Positions 1 to 16,485 of a stretch of 64,000 nucleotides of DNA are shown here, piece after piece. The DNA is from Pomphorhynchus laevis (lineage: Eukaryota; Acanthocephala; Palaeacanthocephala; Echinorhynchida; Pomphorhynchidae): positions 1 to 64,000 of the forward strand of contig WNNJ02001380.1 of assembly GCA_012934845.2 (NCBI GenBank), given 5' to 3'. The translations under genes and the position numbers were made by a program. The notes under the pieces were generated by a model, which was not told the origin of the DNA, searched no databases, and saw only the letters and a program-made list of their open reading frames with translations. Position 1 is the first letter of the stretch. Every line of letters starts with the position of its first letter.

Positions 1-49
1 TCTGATTAAGCTGCGATCCGGGATCTGTAACAGATGCGATCATATAGTT

Positions 50-295
50 GAAATTAAATAAGGAAAACCGGAAAATTCGACCAAAAAGTTTGTTTTCTTG
101 ATGTTTCGCCCTTCTAGGGCTTTTTCAAAATTGTAATCAGCTTGAACACTTATAAATTTTCTCCTCAGCTTGAGCACTTAGAAAATTTATAAGTGTTCAA
201 GCTGATTACAATTTTGAAAAAGCCCTAGACGAGCGAAACATCAAGAAAACAAACTTTTTGGTCAAAATTTCCGGTTTTCCTTATTTAATTTCAAC
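50..295. repeat. Foldback (long inverted repeat) element
   Basis: A nearly perfect palindrome. The arm at about 50-163 is the reverse complement of the arm at about 179-294, with a loop of roughly 15 bp, so single strands would snap back into a hairpin of about 110 bp. No coding potential was seen. It looks like a non-autonomous foldback or MITE-type element. It sits in the stretch where the last PSMC2 intron is expected. Confidence 0.75.
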
Positions 296-829
296 TATAT
301 ATATGTATATATAATATATTATATAAATAATATATGGGTGCGCTACACACTCCTAAAACAGGCGGTGCGCACTACATACATAAAGGTGCAAGAGTGGGGA
401 CTCAGGTTTTCTGTACAAAAGTTGTTTTGAAGCTATCTTTATGTTTAAAGATAGTAAGATCAAGTAAATTTACATTGTTCTTCTCCTCAAATGCCAATTT
501 AAGTGGTCCTTCTCTGCTTAATTTTATTAGTTCCTGAAAAGAGAGTAAACTCTATCCACAACTTGTTATTTATAAACAACAACTTGTGAACATAACATAA
601 GCGTTATGTTTAACTTGTAATTTCAAAGAATTAAGAATTAAGTTGGATTGGATAAGCTTGTCGTTTATCTTGAAAAAAAAATGACTGATTTTAATGATAA
701 CACCTTCATCCAGAAAAAATACTAAATAAATATTAAAAAATTAAATATCAGTTTAAATATTAAACAAATATTCGTAAAAACTCTCCACACTGATTCAAAA
801 GCGTTCGTGTAAATATTTGTAAGAACATG

Positions 830-1262
830 TGCCATGGGGTACCCATTGCCGTACCGTAGGTTTGCTGATAATTCTCACTATTAAACTCCAATATATTATT
901 TTATAATATCACCCTTACAGAGTAAACAATAAATGATTGTTGTAGTTGATTTATGTTGCGTGTTTCTAATGTGTGTTTAATGGCAGTTAGAGCTTCCTCC
1001 TTCGGGATGTTTGAATATAGACCTTGCACATCAGCCGTTACAAGGATACCTTCCCGTGGCCAACTATGACCCTCTGTTTTTATGCGATAAACTAGCTCTA
1101 TACTGTTTTCGATATAAGCAGGGATATCTCATAAAAAAGGTTTAAAAGCTTGTGTATATAACGGCACAAATGCTCGGTAGATGTTCGTCTACAGCTAATT
1201 ATTGGTCTACCCACGTAAGGACGTTTAACCTTGTGGACTTTAGGTAACATGTAAAACGTTCA
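830..1262 (-). mobile_element. Penelope-like element, reverse transcriptase fragment
   Basis: Read on the minus strand from about 1260 down to 830, this piece gives typical Penelope-like RT blocks. First comes a FYMLPKVHK segment followed by GRPIIS, then LVTADVQGLYSNIP (the motif A aspartate region), then TYGTAMGTP (motif B). It is an old internal fragment without ends. It belongs to a different Penelope lineage from the copies at 34, 44, 52 and 63 kb, whose motif B reads GVPMGG. It lies inside the inferred last intron of PSMC2, on the same strand. Confidence 0.75.
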
Positions 1263-1394
1263 GAACTGTACGGATTGTGATCGTAAGATATCTGCTTACG
1301 ACCACAATTCTGAATAACAGTAAACTAACAGTAATCAAGTAAACTTGATTTCTTGTTTCTTTTTTATTTATGTTTTATTTAAATTTCTTTTTTA

Positions 1395-6582
<5,188 letters not shown>

Positions 6583-7801
6583 TGCTTTTTATAGTCTAGA
6601 AATTATGAACAATTAATTTAGAATTAGAGTATGAAGATTTAGCGATAAATACGGAATGCGTTTTGTCAAGGGATTTGCTGTTAATTTGGACAATTCAGAA
6701 TTTTAAATTTTGTATCCAACTCAATCGCAGTTGAATTTTGCTCGTTCTAATTATATATTTTAATAGATCTAGTAGGATCTTTTGATTTGTTTATTGGGTT
6801 TTAGAAAGCTCGACTTGTTTTTGATTTACATATTTTCCGGATTTCTAATTTGTTTTGTTTGACATTACACAGAAGTAGATTATTTATTGATCCTTAATTT
6901 TCGATTTGCACTGCGATCATCTTCAGCGTATTGAAAAATATGGAACGCTAACAATTTAGACATATGAACCATTCAGTATACAAGACAATAATAATATTTT
7001 TTCAAATTTATGAAAGTATATAGATGTATTTAATCAAAGCTAAGAATTGCTAAAATTGCTGAGTGAATTGCAGCAATTGACAATCGCTATAATCTTAAAT
7101 TAATTTTTGAGTATCTTATCGAGAAATTATTTGAAAACAATGCTTTATCTAAATAAATAATTTAAAATAAATTCAAAAACAACACATTTGAAGACAATCC
7201 ATTAAAGATACTAACTTGAAAATATCCAATATAAAAACAACTAATGAAGAATCTATTTAAACATCCAATATAAAAACAACTAATGAAGAATCTATTTAAA
7301 CTCACCTTATTTGAGAACAGACATTCGAAATACAAAGGAGTTTTGAAACGTTTTATAATACAAGCAATCAGTATAGTTTTCAGTTTCTGTAACGCTTCCG
7401 AGTGTTGATTACAAAATAACAAATATTATACGAATTAAATATTACAACATTATTAAATATAATATTCAATATCATCTTTATTCCAATTAGAAAATAACAA
7501 ATATTACAAAATTAAATATTATAATATTATTTGATATTATAAAATTAAATATTATATGAATTATAATATCGTATTTATCTATAAAAAGTAAATTAACTCA
7601 GAGCAATACAGTGATGTTTGAGTATAATATTTTGATAATATTATAATATTATAATATTTTGTAACGTGTTTGACGCGTAGAATACTATTTTAAGCAACAA
7701 AGTTTTATATTTGTAAATTCCAAAATCAATATGAAGACAATTATATTTTGAAAATGATAGCGACATCTGCAATATAGCAAAATAGAACAAATGCATTCGT
7801 A
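6583..7801. other. Spacer between PSMC2 and PSMB6
   Basis: A 1.2-kb AT-rich spacer between two same-strand proteasome genes. It should hold the 3' end of PSMB6 and the promoter of PSMC2. A 39-40 bp unit is present twice in tandem at about 7223-7300. I see no third gene and no clear promoter motif. Confidence 0.5.
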
Positions 7802-10800
7802 TCAATCAGTGTAAAATGCAGGCAGAGTATTTCCACTAATCGCGTCTCGTTTCACGCCACTTTCGCTTATAATTGCGATTCGAACACATCCTCCACTCGA
7901 CCCATCTCTTCCTATTGCGAGTGTAACGGCTAAACACATATCACAAATGGAATGAGTCGCCCACGAAAATTATAGAACATGCTAAACACGCATACCATTC
8001 CTCACAAATTCTATTGCATCTTCTTTACTCATTCCAGGTTTATATTGTGAATCCATATAACCCCACAGATAGGTTGAACCTGATCCACCCATAGCAATAG
8101 GCTGACGCGCTAACATTCCGCCTAATGGAATGGCATAAACCTATCAAACTCAAGTAATGAAAGAACCAAAAAATATATAAAATTCAAACCTGGCCACCTT
8201 TAACTTTATCCCATCCGGCAATTATCAAACCAGCTAGAAGCATATTTCTATTGGCGTAAGCGATTCGCTTTGCCATGTTAGCAACATTGTTTACAGTTAA
8301 TTCTTCGTTAGATTCCAAACTTAATAAAAAGGCGTTTATAAAACAAATATTTTTTTAGATTAAGTTATGAATTAAAAATATTAATTTCATTCTTCTTATA
8401 TTTTAAAATGAACAGTTTTTGATTTCCAGACGATTATATCAAAATATTGTAAATGTTTGGAATAAAACTACTTTGACACCCTTTCTTCGTTTATATAAAT
8501 TAGCAAAAACAATTATTTCAATCAAACAATTAAATTTAAAGAATTGAGATGTTATATTTAATTAACTTTGCGAAATCGATAAATTAAACACCAGGATACA
8601 TACAAGACATTTGTTAAAGCATAAAATATCAAAAAGCAATTATTTCATTTAGCCAATTTCAATTAATATATCTTTTGTAGACTTGTAAGTATCAATTTAT
8701 ATTTAGTATAAATATTTGTAAGTATTAATTATATTTATACAGTCTTTATATTATAAAGACTGTATATACGGCTAGTCATAATGATGTACAACATATTATA
8801 TCTAGCATAAATCAATTGATTTATGCAAATAAATAAGATATTGGCTTAAGAACTTTATAAACAATTTTTATTATTTCCTTATAATTTATTACAATTTATT
8901 ATTTATTAATAAAATAATAAATTAAATATAATATGAATAATTAATTTAATAAATTAATTATAAAATTTATACAAAAAAGGTTGATAATTATTTAGAGCAT
9001 GACGCTGTGGAAAGTGTGAAGACAATCATAAACAAATCGTGCAACGCAAAAGATAGTCACATTGCTATGTGAAGCAACGAATTGCCATCACAATCTAGTT
9101 ACATTACTGGCTAGATTGTAAAACTCATCATATGTTGAAATGCATGGGTATGAACAACTCACGCGGAACGCAACGAGGTCGTTCATTATATTTTGATACT
9201 TTCCTAGTTTCCTTATAATTAATCCAAATTCAGACTGTGAAACTTTATTGTAAAAAAATAAAAATAGAAATGAAATGTTATGTTATTTTTATATAATAGC
9301 TTTATTATTTATAAAACCATTTTTTATAAAAGTTAAAAATAAAGCGTTTCAGTATTTACCAGATATCTGTTATTTATATTTTTATACTAAAGTATAAAAT
9401 AATTTAGTGCACAATTCAAAATTGATTAATGCAAAAATTCCCTTAATTTTTGTCAATAAGTTTTTATACGAATACGATGACATTCGTATCATGATAGATT
9501 ATAATATATTATACAATTAACAATCTATTATAATAGATTAATAATATAATCTTTTTTTTCGTATTTTAAAAATTTTGTGAATTTTACATTGTTTAGCAAA
9601 CAAACATTTATTCAAATAAAAGTCGAGTCTTCATTACGTTCTACAGCCATTTTTGCGTCCCCCATAGATGCAGCAAGCGCTTCAAGATTAGTATCACGGC
9701 TATGGAATCCCACTGTCTGCATTTGTACAAGTTCGGATGCATAAAGTTGTTCTTGAGTTTGGTTTGGTTGTTGATTTGTCGGCTGATGTTGCTGGAGATG
9801 AAGACGATCTAATGGTTGAAACAACGAAGCAGTATAATCTTGATTTGAGTATTGTAAATTTTGAAATACTGTTGTTGCATAAGCTATTTGTCTATTGCTT
9901 AGTGATCGAATAGAATCCACATCAGATGAAGTAGGTTGACTATTCATTTGATTATCGACTAGACCGCTTATATTTGAAGATATCAACTGTGAATATACTT
10001 GTGGGGATGTGTCCCTAAGACGAATAAGGTTCTGTAGAATTTGTACAATCGTCCTTAATGATCGAGTATTTGTGCATAGAGCACGAATTTCAGGTATTGG
10101 CCACTGACTTATAAACTCAAGAATTACACGATGTACTTATTCTCTTTGTCTTTCGTCCTGTATAAATTCATATTTACGCATCAGATTAAGTAGAATACCA
10201 GGATCGCGGATAGAATTATCCATATTTGGGTTAAAACTGGATGCCCGCAACATATCGAATAACATGCGAGGATTTTCAGCAGCGCCTACTAATAATTGTT
10301 GAGGGTTCATCGTAGAATACCGATTAGTGTTTTCGCTTGATTTAGATTGCAAAGGCGACTAAACGGTTTGTATTAGATATATATGATCTAGACGAATCGA
10401 CTAAATTAAATGGCAAATGAATTAAAATGGATGCAGATCGATTATTTTGAAATGTAATATTCTGAGATGCCCCCGGGTTAGGCAGGGAGTTTGTATTTTC
10501 AGTTCCTACTTGACTAGTGTTAGTTGTACTAGATGTGCTAGAATTAGTATTCAGAGGGTTATCGCCAAACTGCTCATGTGCCACATTAAGCATTGTTTCT
10601 TGAAAATCGCGATAAATTCTCTGTCGAACATTATATCCGCTCGATAAACTCTCAAGGTTAATCAGGGCTCTATCATGGTTTCTCGTAATTTCCTGTATAG
10701 TTGTAGGAATACGCATCATTTCCATTGTTTGACGCATTAAATCCGAATTGTAAACGAATTGTGCAACCTCATGGTTCTGCTCCCTCACTCTTTGCATTTG

Positions 10801-13800
10801 TGGATTGTTAAGCTTAATTGAACTAAGCAATGCAGGATTACTCATAAGTCCTTGAGCCAAATTATTACTTAGAAGGTTTTGAATTGCATGTGGATTAGGC
10901 TGAATAGTGCCAAAAATATTTTGTTGTATTTCATTAAAATTTGAATTTCCAAATGGAAGACTCGAAAATGGTGCAAGTGGTAATCTGGAAAATGTTGCAG
11001 TTCCATCGGTATGTTGATCAATATTCGGTTGATGCGATATCAACCCCTCCTTAATTGTTAGTGATTGCTGAAGTGACAAAGAAGCATTATTTGATTGTTT
11101 AGATGTTGAGTGATATGCCGAAGGTCGTCGTGGAGACATGAGTTGCAGGACAGGCATGTCAACCTCAGAATGGTCGCTAATGACAACGGAAGCTGACCGA
11201 ATATTGGAGTCATGAACTACCTCAACTGACTGGGCCTCGGGCTGTGCAAGGTTGCTCATAGAAAAGAGTCGCGGAGATGGGTCGTCACAATATCCAAGTT
11301 TTTCTCTAGTAAGGGTTGGCCCATGTTGTCAAGACTTTTGAGGATCGCTTTAGCATTTCCTCTCATCAGTGCGACAGACACGCGCTGAAATAATTGACCC
11401 GCTGTGCTGCAATACGGGCTACCGTTTCTATATGACATAGAACGAGCAATGAAACGAATTAGCTTTTTCCCTTGGGGGTTCCATCCTCCGTAAGTTTCAA
11501 CAACTGCTGCCGTAAAACTGTATTCATTCTCCTCTAATTTGCGTTTATATTTCCTTTCCTTGACACAGGTGGCATACTTGCTTGCGGCATAGCCAGGGAT
11601 CTCAGAAGCCATGGAAATATAAGCATTTTGTTGTGGGTTAGTTACGGCAAAATCAACTGCTAAAGGAGGGTCTTTATAAAATAGAATGTCCGCCGGTCTC
11701 TCTCGCAAACCACGAACTAGGTTGCGTACCTCCTTTGCCACCCTCAATCCATCAGAAACCGCTGCTTGAAAGACTGTATCCCTCAAGCTATCATGTCGAA
11801 TTCCAGGGTGGCCTCCAAACTGACATGTTAAGGCGTGGAAGCCGAATTTGTCTGCCATCCTAAGGCAGCGTCTGCATCGATAATCACTGTTGCAGAGAGA
11901 CATCCCTAACCAAAGACGTAGTAGTACAACAAATTCATTTGGTGCCAAGTTCATATGTGTGGCTTTGCTAGGGACAGCCTGTAACCAAGCACACGCGTGT
12001 GGGCATGAAACTGCCAATAATCGGGCAGTATTGAAGCGATCGGCATTCTCCACTAGCCTGCGGCGCGACACTTCGTCAATGTGACAAGATAATCCTCGTT
12101 GATTTGTTTGCGGATTTCCTACATGTTGCGGAATAATAGATTTAACGAATTCGTACCCAGGAAAAGTTATAGGGTCAAGGTTTAATTGGCTAGCGACAGT
12201 GTCTACACTGGACAGGAAGGCTGCCTGAGAGTGTTGGAAGTAGCTTCGAAGGCCCAGTCCTCCCATCTTCAGCGGTAAGCAAGCTTGCATCCACGCCCAC
12301 TTATCGGGTTGAATAGAAGTGATATTGCTAAAACACTTCAATATCAAGCGGTCGAACAAACGGAAAAACTCTTCGGCGAAGGCGGGGTCTATAGTGCGCA
12401 TTAAATGGTTTACCCGTGGAGCGGATGCGCAGCTACGAAGCAGGATGAATGCAACTTGTGGGTCAGGGAGATTTTCGAGCGAGTCCAGAGTTTGACGCAG
12501 GGATGGTAGAACAACATCGACAAGGTATCCCGAACAATGTTCCTTAGACCCGATGGGACTTCCAAGAATTGTAAAGTTTTTTTGTGGTGTTGACCAATGT
12601 GATCCATGGGCATCTGTTCTTTATCAAGTCGACCTTGTCTGCCCTACCAATTACTTCGGTCTTTTTCCAGTTAATAGACAGTCCAATCGCAGAAAAATTA
12701 GCAGCAAGACGAGCCAGAGCCTCGCCCACCGCAACAGGAGTACCGCCGATTATTCCGTCATCGAGGTACCACCTATTTAAGCTGATACCTTCAATCTCCG
12801 ATATCTGGACCACAATCGGATCAATCGCCAGGCAAAATAGAACTGGACCAAGAGGATCTCCATGTTGTACCCCTCTTCGAAACTGAAGAGGTTTCAATCC
12901 ACCGAACCGAAGGCTCGAGGTAGTGCCGTAGCACCATGATGTCCATCGACTAATTTCTGGAAAATTCTTACTGATCGCGTTGACGAAGGAATTCCGGTTC
13001 AGCGTATTAAAAGCGTTAGCCAAGTCGATTTTAGCCCAAACCCAATTGATATCTTGATCATGAAGTTGTTGTAGCCGACGTGCTTGATGTACTATCTGTT
13101 CCATTCCGTTTGGCGTCGCTACACCGAGCTGGTGCGGATGGAGGGATTCGGCAAATCGCTGTCGAAGTTTGGAACAAATACACTTAACGCAAAGACGACG
13201 TAATGTCTCCCCAATGGCAATGGGGCGGATCCCTCCATCTGGTTTGTTTAATGCCATGAGATTAGCACCGGCGACAAAGGACACGAGGTGAGAGTACCAG
13301 CGATCATGTTGTTGACTAGTGATGTTAGGCGTTGAAGCAAAACCCCGTGATCTACCGACAGCATATCTCGAATATGTTCTGCCCTCAAACCTAAACAGCC
13401 AGGAGAGGAAGAGGATGGGAATGATGATACTGCGGCCTCAACTATGTCTGAGTCAACCGACAAGGGGGTACTCAAAGATGGTTGTCCAGGACTTTGGAGA
13501 ACATCATGTAAGGGGTGTAGCTCGCATGTATTTTTTGACGTAAGGCGGCGCATCGCCTTTCCGAAATTGCCATTTCTCGCCAAATCGATTACTTCCATAA
13601 ATTCATTTTTCTTATCATTAGTTCCTCTGAATTTCCTGGATGATCGAAACCCCGAAGAGGAAAGGCAATCACGCTCTCTTCCATTTTCGAATTTGTCTAT
13701 AAGCGCGTTAATATTAGATCTAGTGTTGTCTCCGGCATGGTGCCGACCTGAGGAAGTCTGTAGGCATAGCTTCGGAAAGCACAGCAAACGCTCCCAATCG

Positions 13801-15755
13801 TTGGATGAATTTGAGCACAATGCCTCTAGAATTAAAGAGGAAAAAACATTGGCAACTCGGCGGCGAATATTCCAAGGAATGTGCTTGATCGTGTTAACTG
13901 GTTCCATCCAAACCCTATGAAGAAGCTCGAAGGATCTCTTTTGATTTTCGCAGCAAGAACTGTCTATCTTTTCAAACTGAAACGATGTCTTCGAGGTGTT
14001 CTCGTTGGCGTCTAAAAACTCAGGTATTGTGTCAGTTGATGCGATAACGTTGTGAGAGCTGGCTGTCGGTAGCTGTCCCGATCCTGAGCAGCGCAAGTTC
14101 ACAGGTCCGTGTACCCGAAGATGACCTGATGCGTTAAGGCGAAACGATCCGCCACAGACTGCGCAACTAGCCGTATTCGCTTGCATGTTATCCCAAGCTC
14201 GGTTTTGTATTACTTAATTGTAAGCCGTTGGTTCGTAGCTGATTAGTAGTTGATTCGTGATTATTATTGTTGATTGCGAGTTTATAACACAGTTTTCAGA
14301 TCAATCAGATTATTTGAGTGTGTATATTAGATCTTGTATTTAGCGAATTAAATTTCTTTGCTGTAATATGTAAGAGTTTTAATAACAAAGACTTTTAACG
14401 TAAATAAAAATAGTAATTTTTGATACCTAAAAAACTTATACAAATTTTAATTAACGTTGTATTCTCAATGAATTGTATTATTGTGAATTCAAAAAATATA
14501 AATTCAATCGATTTATAAAATCTATTATAATAGATTATAATTATTATTATGATAGATTATAATAGATAAATTATGACTTAAAAACAGTCTTACGAATATA
14601 GATTAGCTTGATATGACACTATTTCTGCAATGGCTTGAGTGTCCGCTGCAGATCCAGATCGACAACAGTACACACTGTCTGTCAACTTTGTAATTTTGTC
14701 CGTATACCGATTGAATACGAACGTTCTAAATAGATAAATATCCGTATTAAGATATGCAACAATTGCAGTATCGTAATATACCCAATAGATGTACGTGTAT
14801 CAGCAGCCATGATTACGCCGCCATCGTACTCAATGGCCATAATTGTAGTCTAAAGATTTACGAGTCTTAAATTACATATCAATTTTAAACAATACAATAA
14901 CAAAATTACTAAAAAATTAAACATATTCAGAACTAATATATAACGTGCCAGTAAATTTCAACTTAGTTCAATAGGTATTTATACATTAAATATACTAAAT
15001 CAATCACTCAATGTTAACACTGACTCATGTGTTAAGAAACAGCAGATAAATTAACAAATAATCAATTATTAATTAACAATTATTTCAAATAATAAATTAT
15101 AAAAAATTCAAACTGTATAAATCACCGATATCTGAATCAACTAAACGATCAAACATTAAAATGCATTGCTATATAAATTTATTACAAAATAAATATGCAT
15201 ATATTCGATAAAATCTCAATAAACTTATCCTTGATTTTAATTTTTATACCATAAAAATATAAAAAAAATAGAAGAATGTTTTTATAATTCGAAAAACTTC
15301 TAACTTATAAATAATTTGGAAGAACTCAATTATATTAATACTTTATCTTATATTAGCTTAAATAATATAATAAAAAATATTTATTAATACAATAATTAAT
15401 ATTTTATATTAATTATATGTTATATTAATATCATGGTTCTTCAATTTTAACCAAATTGCTTCATCTTTGCTAAGTTTAATAACAAGTCAGTATTATATAA
15501 ATGATTATTAATATGATAAAGGATTACTAGATTTTTTAAATTCGTTAGTGAATTGATTTTTCAGGCATATGCTTTCGTTTCTTATCTCTGTGGAAGTTGA
15601 TGAACAGGTAGCATATACAAATGAAGGTTAATAATTAAACTTACCCCCATCATATGCTCTTGTGAAGATTCTTTTGGTAATAAATGTAAATCCATTTTGG
15701 AAAACGATTTGTGTGATTGCTCCTCATCATCATTGCGATTGCATGATTTCATCAT
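7802..15755 (-). CDS. PSMB6: 20S proteasome subunit beta1 (caspase-like site), complete
   Basis: Catalytic beta1 subunit of the 20S core, which cleaves after acidic residues. Six exons join in phase: 15645-15755, 14782-14849, 14594-14725, 8190-8319, 7996-8140, 7802-7929. The total of 714 nt gives 237 aa plus stop (human beta1 is about 239). The start at 15755 gives a 37-residue propeptide ending in Gly, then TTIMA, so autocleavage would expose Thr38 as Thr1. In Thr1 numbering, Asp17 (AADTR), Lys33 (TDKIT) and the beta1-typical Arg45 ([12 protein letters not shown]) are all present, as are GGSGSTY and RDGSSGG. The gene looks functional. Intron 3 is 6.3 kb and contains a LINE and a ubiquilin-like sequence, whereas three other introns are 49-66 bp. 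PSMC2 lies 1.2 kb downstream on the same strand. Confidence 0.96.
8320..9540. other. AT-rich part of PSMB6 intron 3, no gene seen
   Basis: About 1.2 kb of AT-rich intron between PSMB6 exon 4 and the poly(A) side of the inserted cassette. Only short inverted repeats are visible, for example CAATCTAG and CTAGATTG near 9100-9120. No coding region was recognised. Confidence 0.5.
9521..9540. repeat. Candidate target-site duplication, left copy
   Basis: The word AATCTATTATAATAGATT(A) occurs here and again at 14519-14537, bracketing the LINE-ubiquilin cassette. The right copy abuts the 5' border of the 107-bp repeat. The left copy lies about 11 bp beyond the A run. The word is a perfect palindrome in AT-rich DNA, so chance recurrence is possible. 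Confidence 0.4.
9552..11105 (-). pseudogene. UBQLN-like: Ubiquilin-like sequence lacking the UBL domain
   Basis: Ubiquilins shuttle ubiquitylated proteins to the proteasome through an N-terminal UBL and a C-terminal UBA. On the minus strand this sequence shows an STI1 region ([37 protein letters not shown]), a second STI1-like stretch ([21 protein letters not shown]) and a UBA-like end ([27 protein letters not shown]). No UBL is found. The frame changes near 10360-10405: either a frameshift, or a 43-nt GT-AG intron whose removal restores frame (PFNL to SPLQSK). One in-frame TAA lies at 10137-10139. The stop near 9612 overlaps an AATAAA, and A8 follows at 9559-9552. A mostly intronless body, an A run and flanking repeats suggest a retrocopy; a nested, decayed intron-bearing gene is the alternative. 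It sits in PSMB6 intron 3, same strand, directly after the LINE. Confidence 0.8.
11106..14410 (-). mobile_element. LINE with restriction-like endonuclease (R2/NeSL-type), frameshifted
   Basis: Reading down the minus strand from 14186: a C2H2-type finger (CAVCGG ... HLRVH), then RT with [14 protein letters not shown], motif [13 protein letters not shown], motif [19 protein letters not shown] and motif C WYLDDG. These are followed by a thumb region, a CCHC knuckle (CRRC ... HALTC) and an endonuclease with [15 protein letters not shown] and a Lys-rich helix (KERKYKRK). One C-terminal endonuclease domain and no upstream APE domain define the early-branching, restriction-like-endonuclease LINEs. 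Frame pieces are 14186-13248, 13284-12544, 12613-12410 and 12401-11256, so about three frameshifts break an otherwise full-length reading. GC content is well above that of the host. The 3' border near 11105 is judged by the shift to AT-rich ubiquilin sequence. The exact clade (R2, NeSL or Utopia-like) is not resolved. Confidence 0.82.
14411..14517 (-). repeat. 107-bp repeat, cassette copy (R1)
   Basis: This 107-bp block matches 15810-15916 with only three mismatches by eye. On the minus strand it stands directly upstream of the LINE 5' region and begins one base from the candidate target-site repeat at 14519. It is therefore the 5'-most part of the inserted cassette. The other copy is the immediate 5' flank of PSMB6. 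Confidence 0.85.
14519..14537. repeat. Candidate target-site duplication, right copy
   Basis: A direct copy of the palindromic word at 9521-9540. It is followed by further similar AT-rich palindromic sequence up to about 14575. Confidence 0.4.
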
Positions 15756-15809
15756 TTTCTTAAATATATAAAAATCGTTTTATACAGCCAACTTGAATAG
15801 TATATATTT
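15756..15809 (-). promoter_or_regulatory. PSMB6 5' UTR / proximal promoter (inferred)
   Basis: 54 bp directly upstream of the PSMB6 start codon, between it and the 107-bp repeat. No TATA box or initiator can be fixed by eye. Its role is inferred only from position. Confidence 0.3.
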
Positions 15810-15916
15810 TAGTAATTTTTGATACCTAAAAAACTTATACAAATTTTGATTAACGTTGTATTCTCAATGAATTGTATTATTGTGAATTCAAAAAGTATAA
15901 ATTCAATTGATTTATA
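15810..15916 (-). repeat. 107-bp repeat, PSMB6 5'-flank copy (R2)
   Basis: About 97% identical to 14411-14517 and in the same orientation. It lies 55 bp upstream of the PSMB6 ATG, so it may be part of that gene's promoter or 5' UTR. The two copies diverge sharply at the same base on the gene-facing side. Confidence 0.85.
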
Positions 15917-16004
15917 TTTGGTATAGAAACGCGTCTCACAAACCATTTTTAATATTTGATGCTTATAAGTTAAAGCAGATTACATTACCGTGATGTTATT
16001 GTTT

Positions 16005-16485
16005 TAGCAAATGACTTGCTCTGGAAATCTGCTTCGAAAAGTGTCAGACTGGTAAAGATTATAAAATTCGCAGTAAAATTTCGTGAAATATTTCAACACT
16101 AGCTGGATTCTATATAGACAATTCAAGTATCACAGCGTGTTGAAATGTTAATGCTAAGTGCCTGCGCCCTGATGATCCACTGAGTAATAACGTCGGCACA
16201 AGATGTTGTTAGTGGTTAGATCGTGTGGCAACTGGTTTGTGACGATATTCATACTGGAAATCTATTTTGAAAAATGTTAAACCGGTAAGGAGTCTAAAAT
16301 TTCGCAGGAAAGTTTCGTGCAATTTTTTAACGATTAGCTGGAGTTTTACAGACTATCTAGATATTGCAGCATTTTGAAAATGTTGGTACTCAGTGCCTGC
16401 GCCCTGATTATTCACTGAGTACTAACGTCGGAGGATGATGTTGGTGGTTAGATCGTGCGACGTGTTAATGACGATGTTCATACAC
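16005..16485. repeat. Dimer of a ~235-bp repeat
   Basis: Two diverged head-to-tail copies, about 16018-16248 and 16249-16485. They share blocks such as CTGGAAATCT, CCGGTAAG-like, TTTCGTG, GTGCCTGCGCCCTGAT, TAACGTCGG and GTGGTTAGATCGTG. A shorter relative occurs at 60838-60975. The GC content is higher than in the surroundings and there is no coding frame, so a non-autonomous mobile or satellite-like family is likely. Confidence 0.7.

Noticed and set aside
13319-13920. Plus-strand ORFs at 13319-13543 and 13444-13920
   Set aside because: They are antisense shadows of the minus-strand LINE, whose frames carry clear RT-associated motifs.
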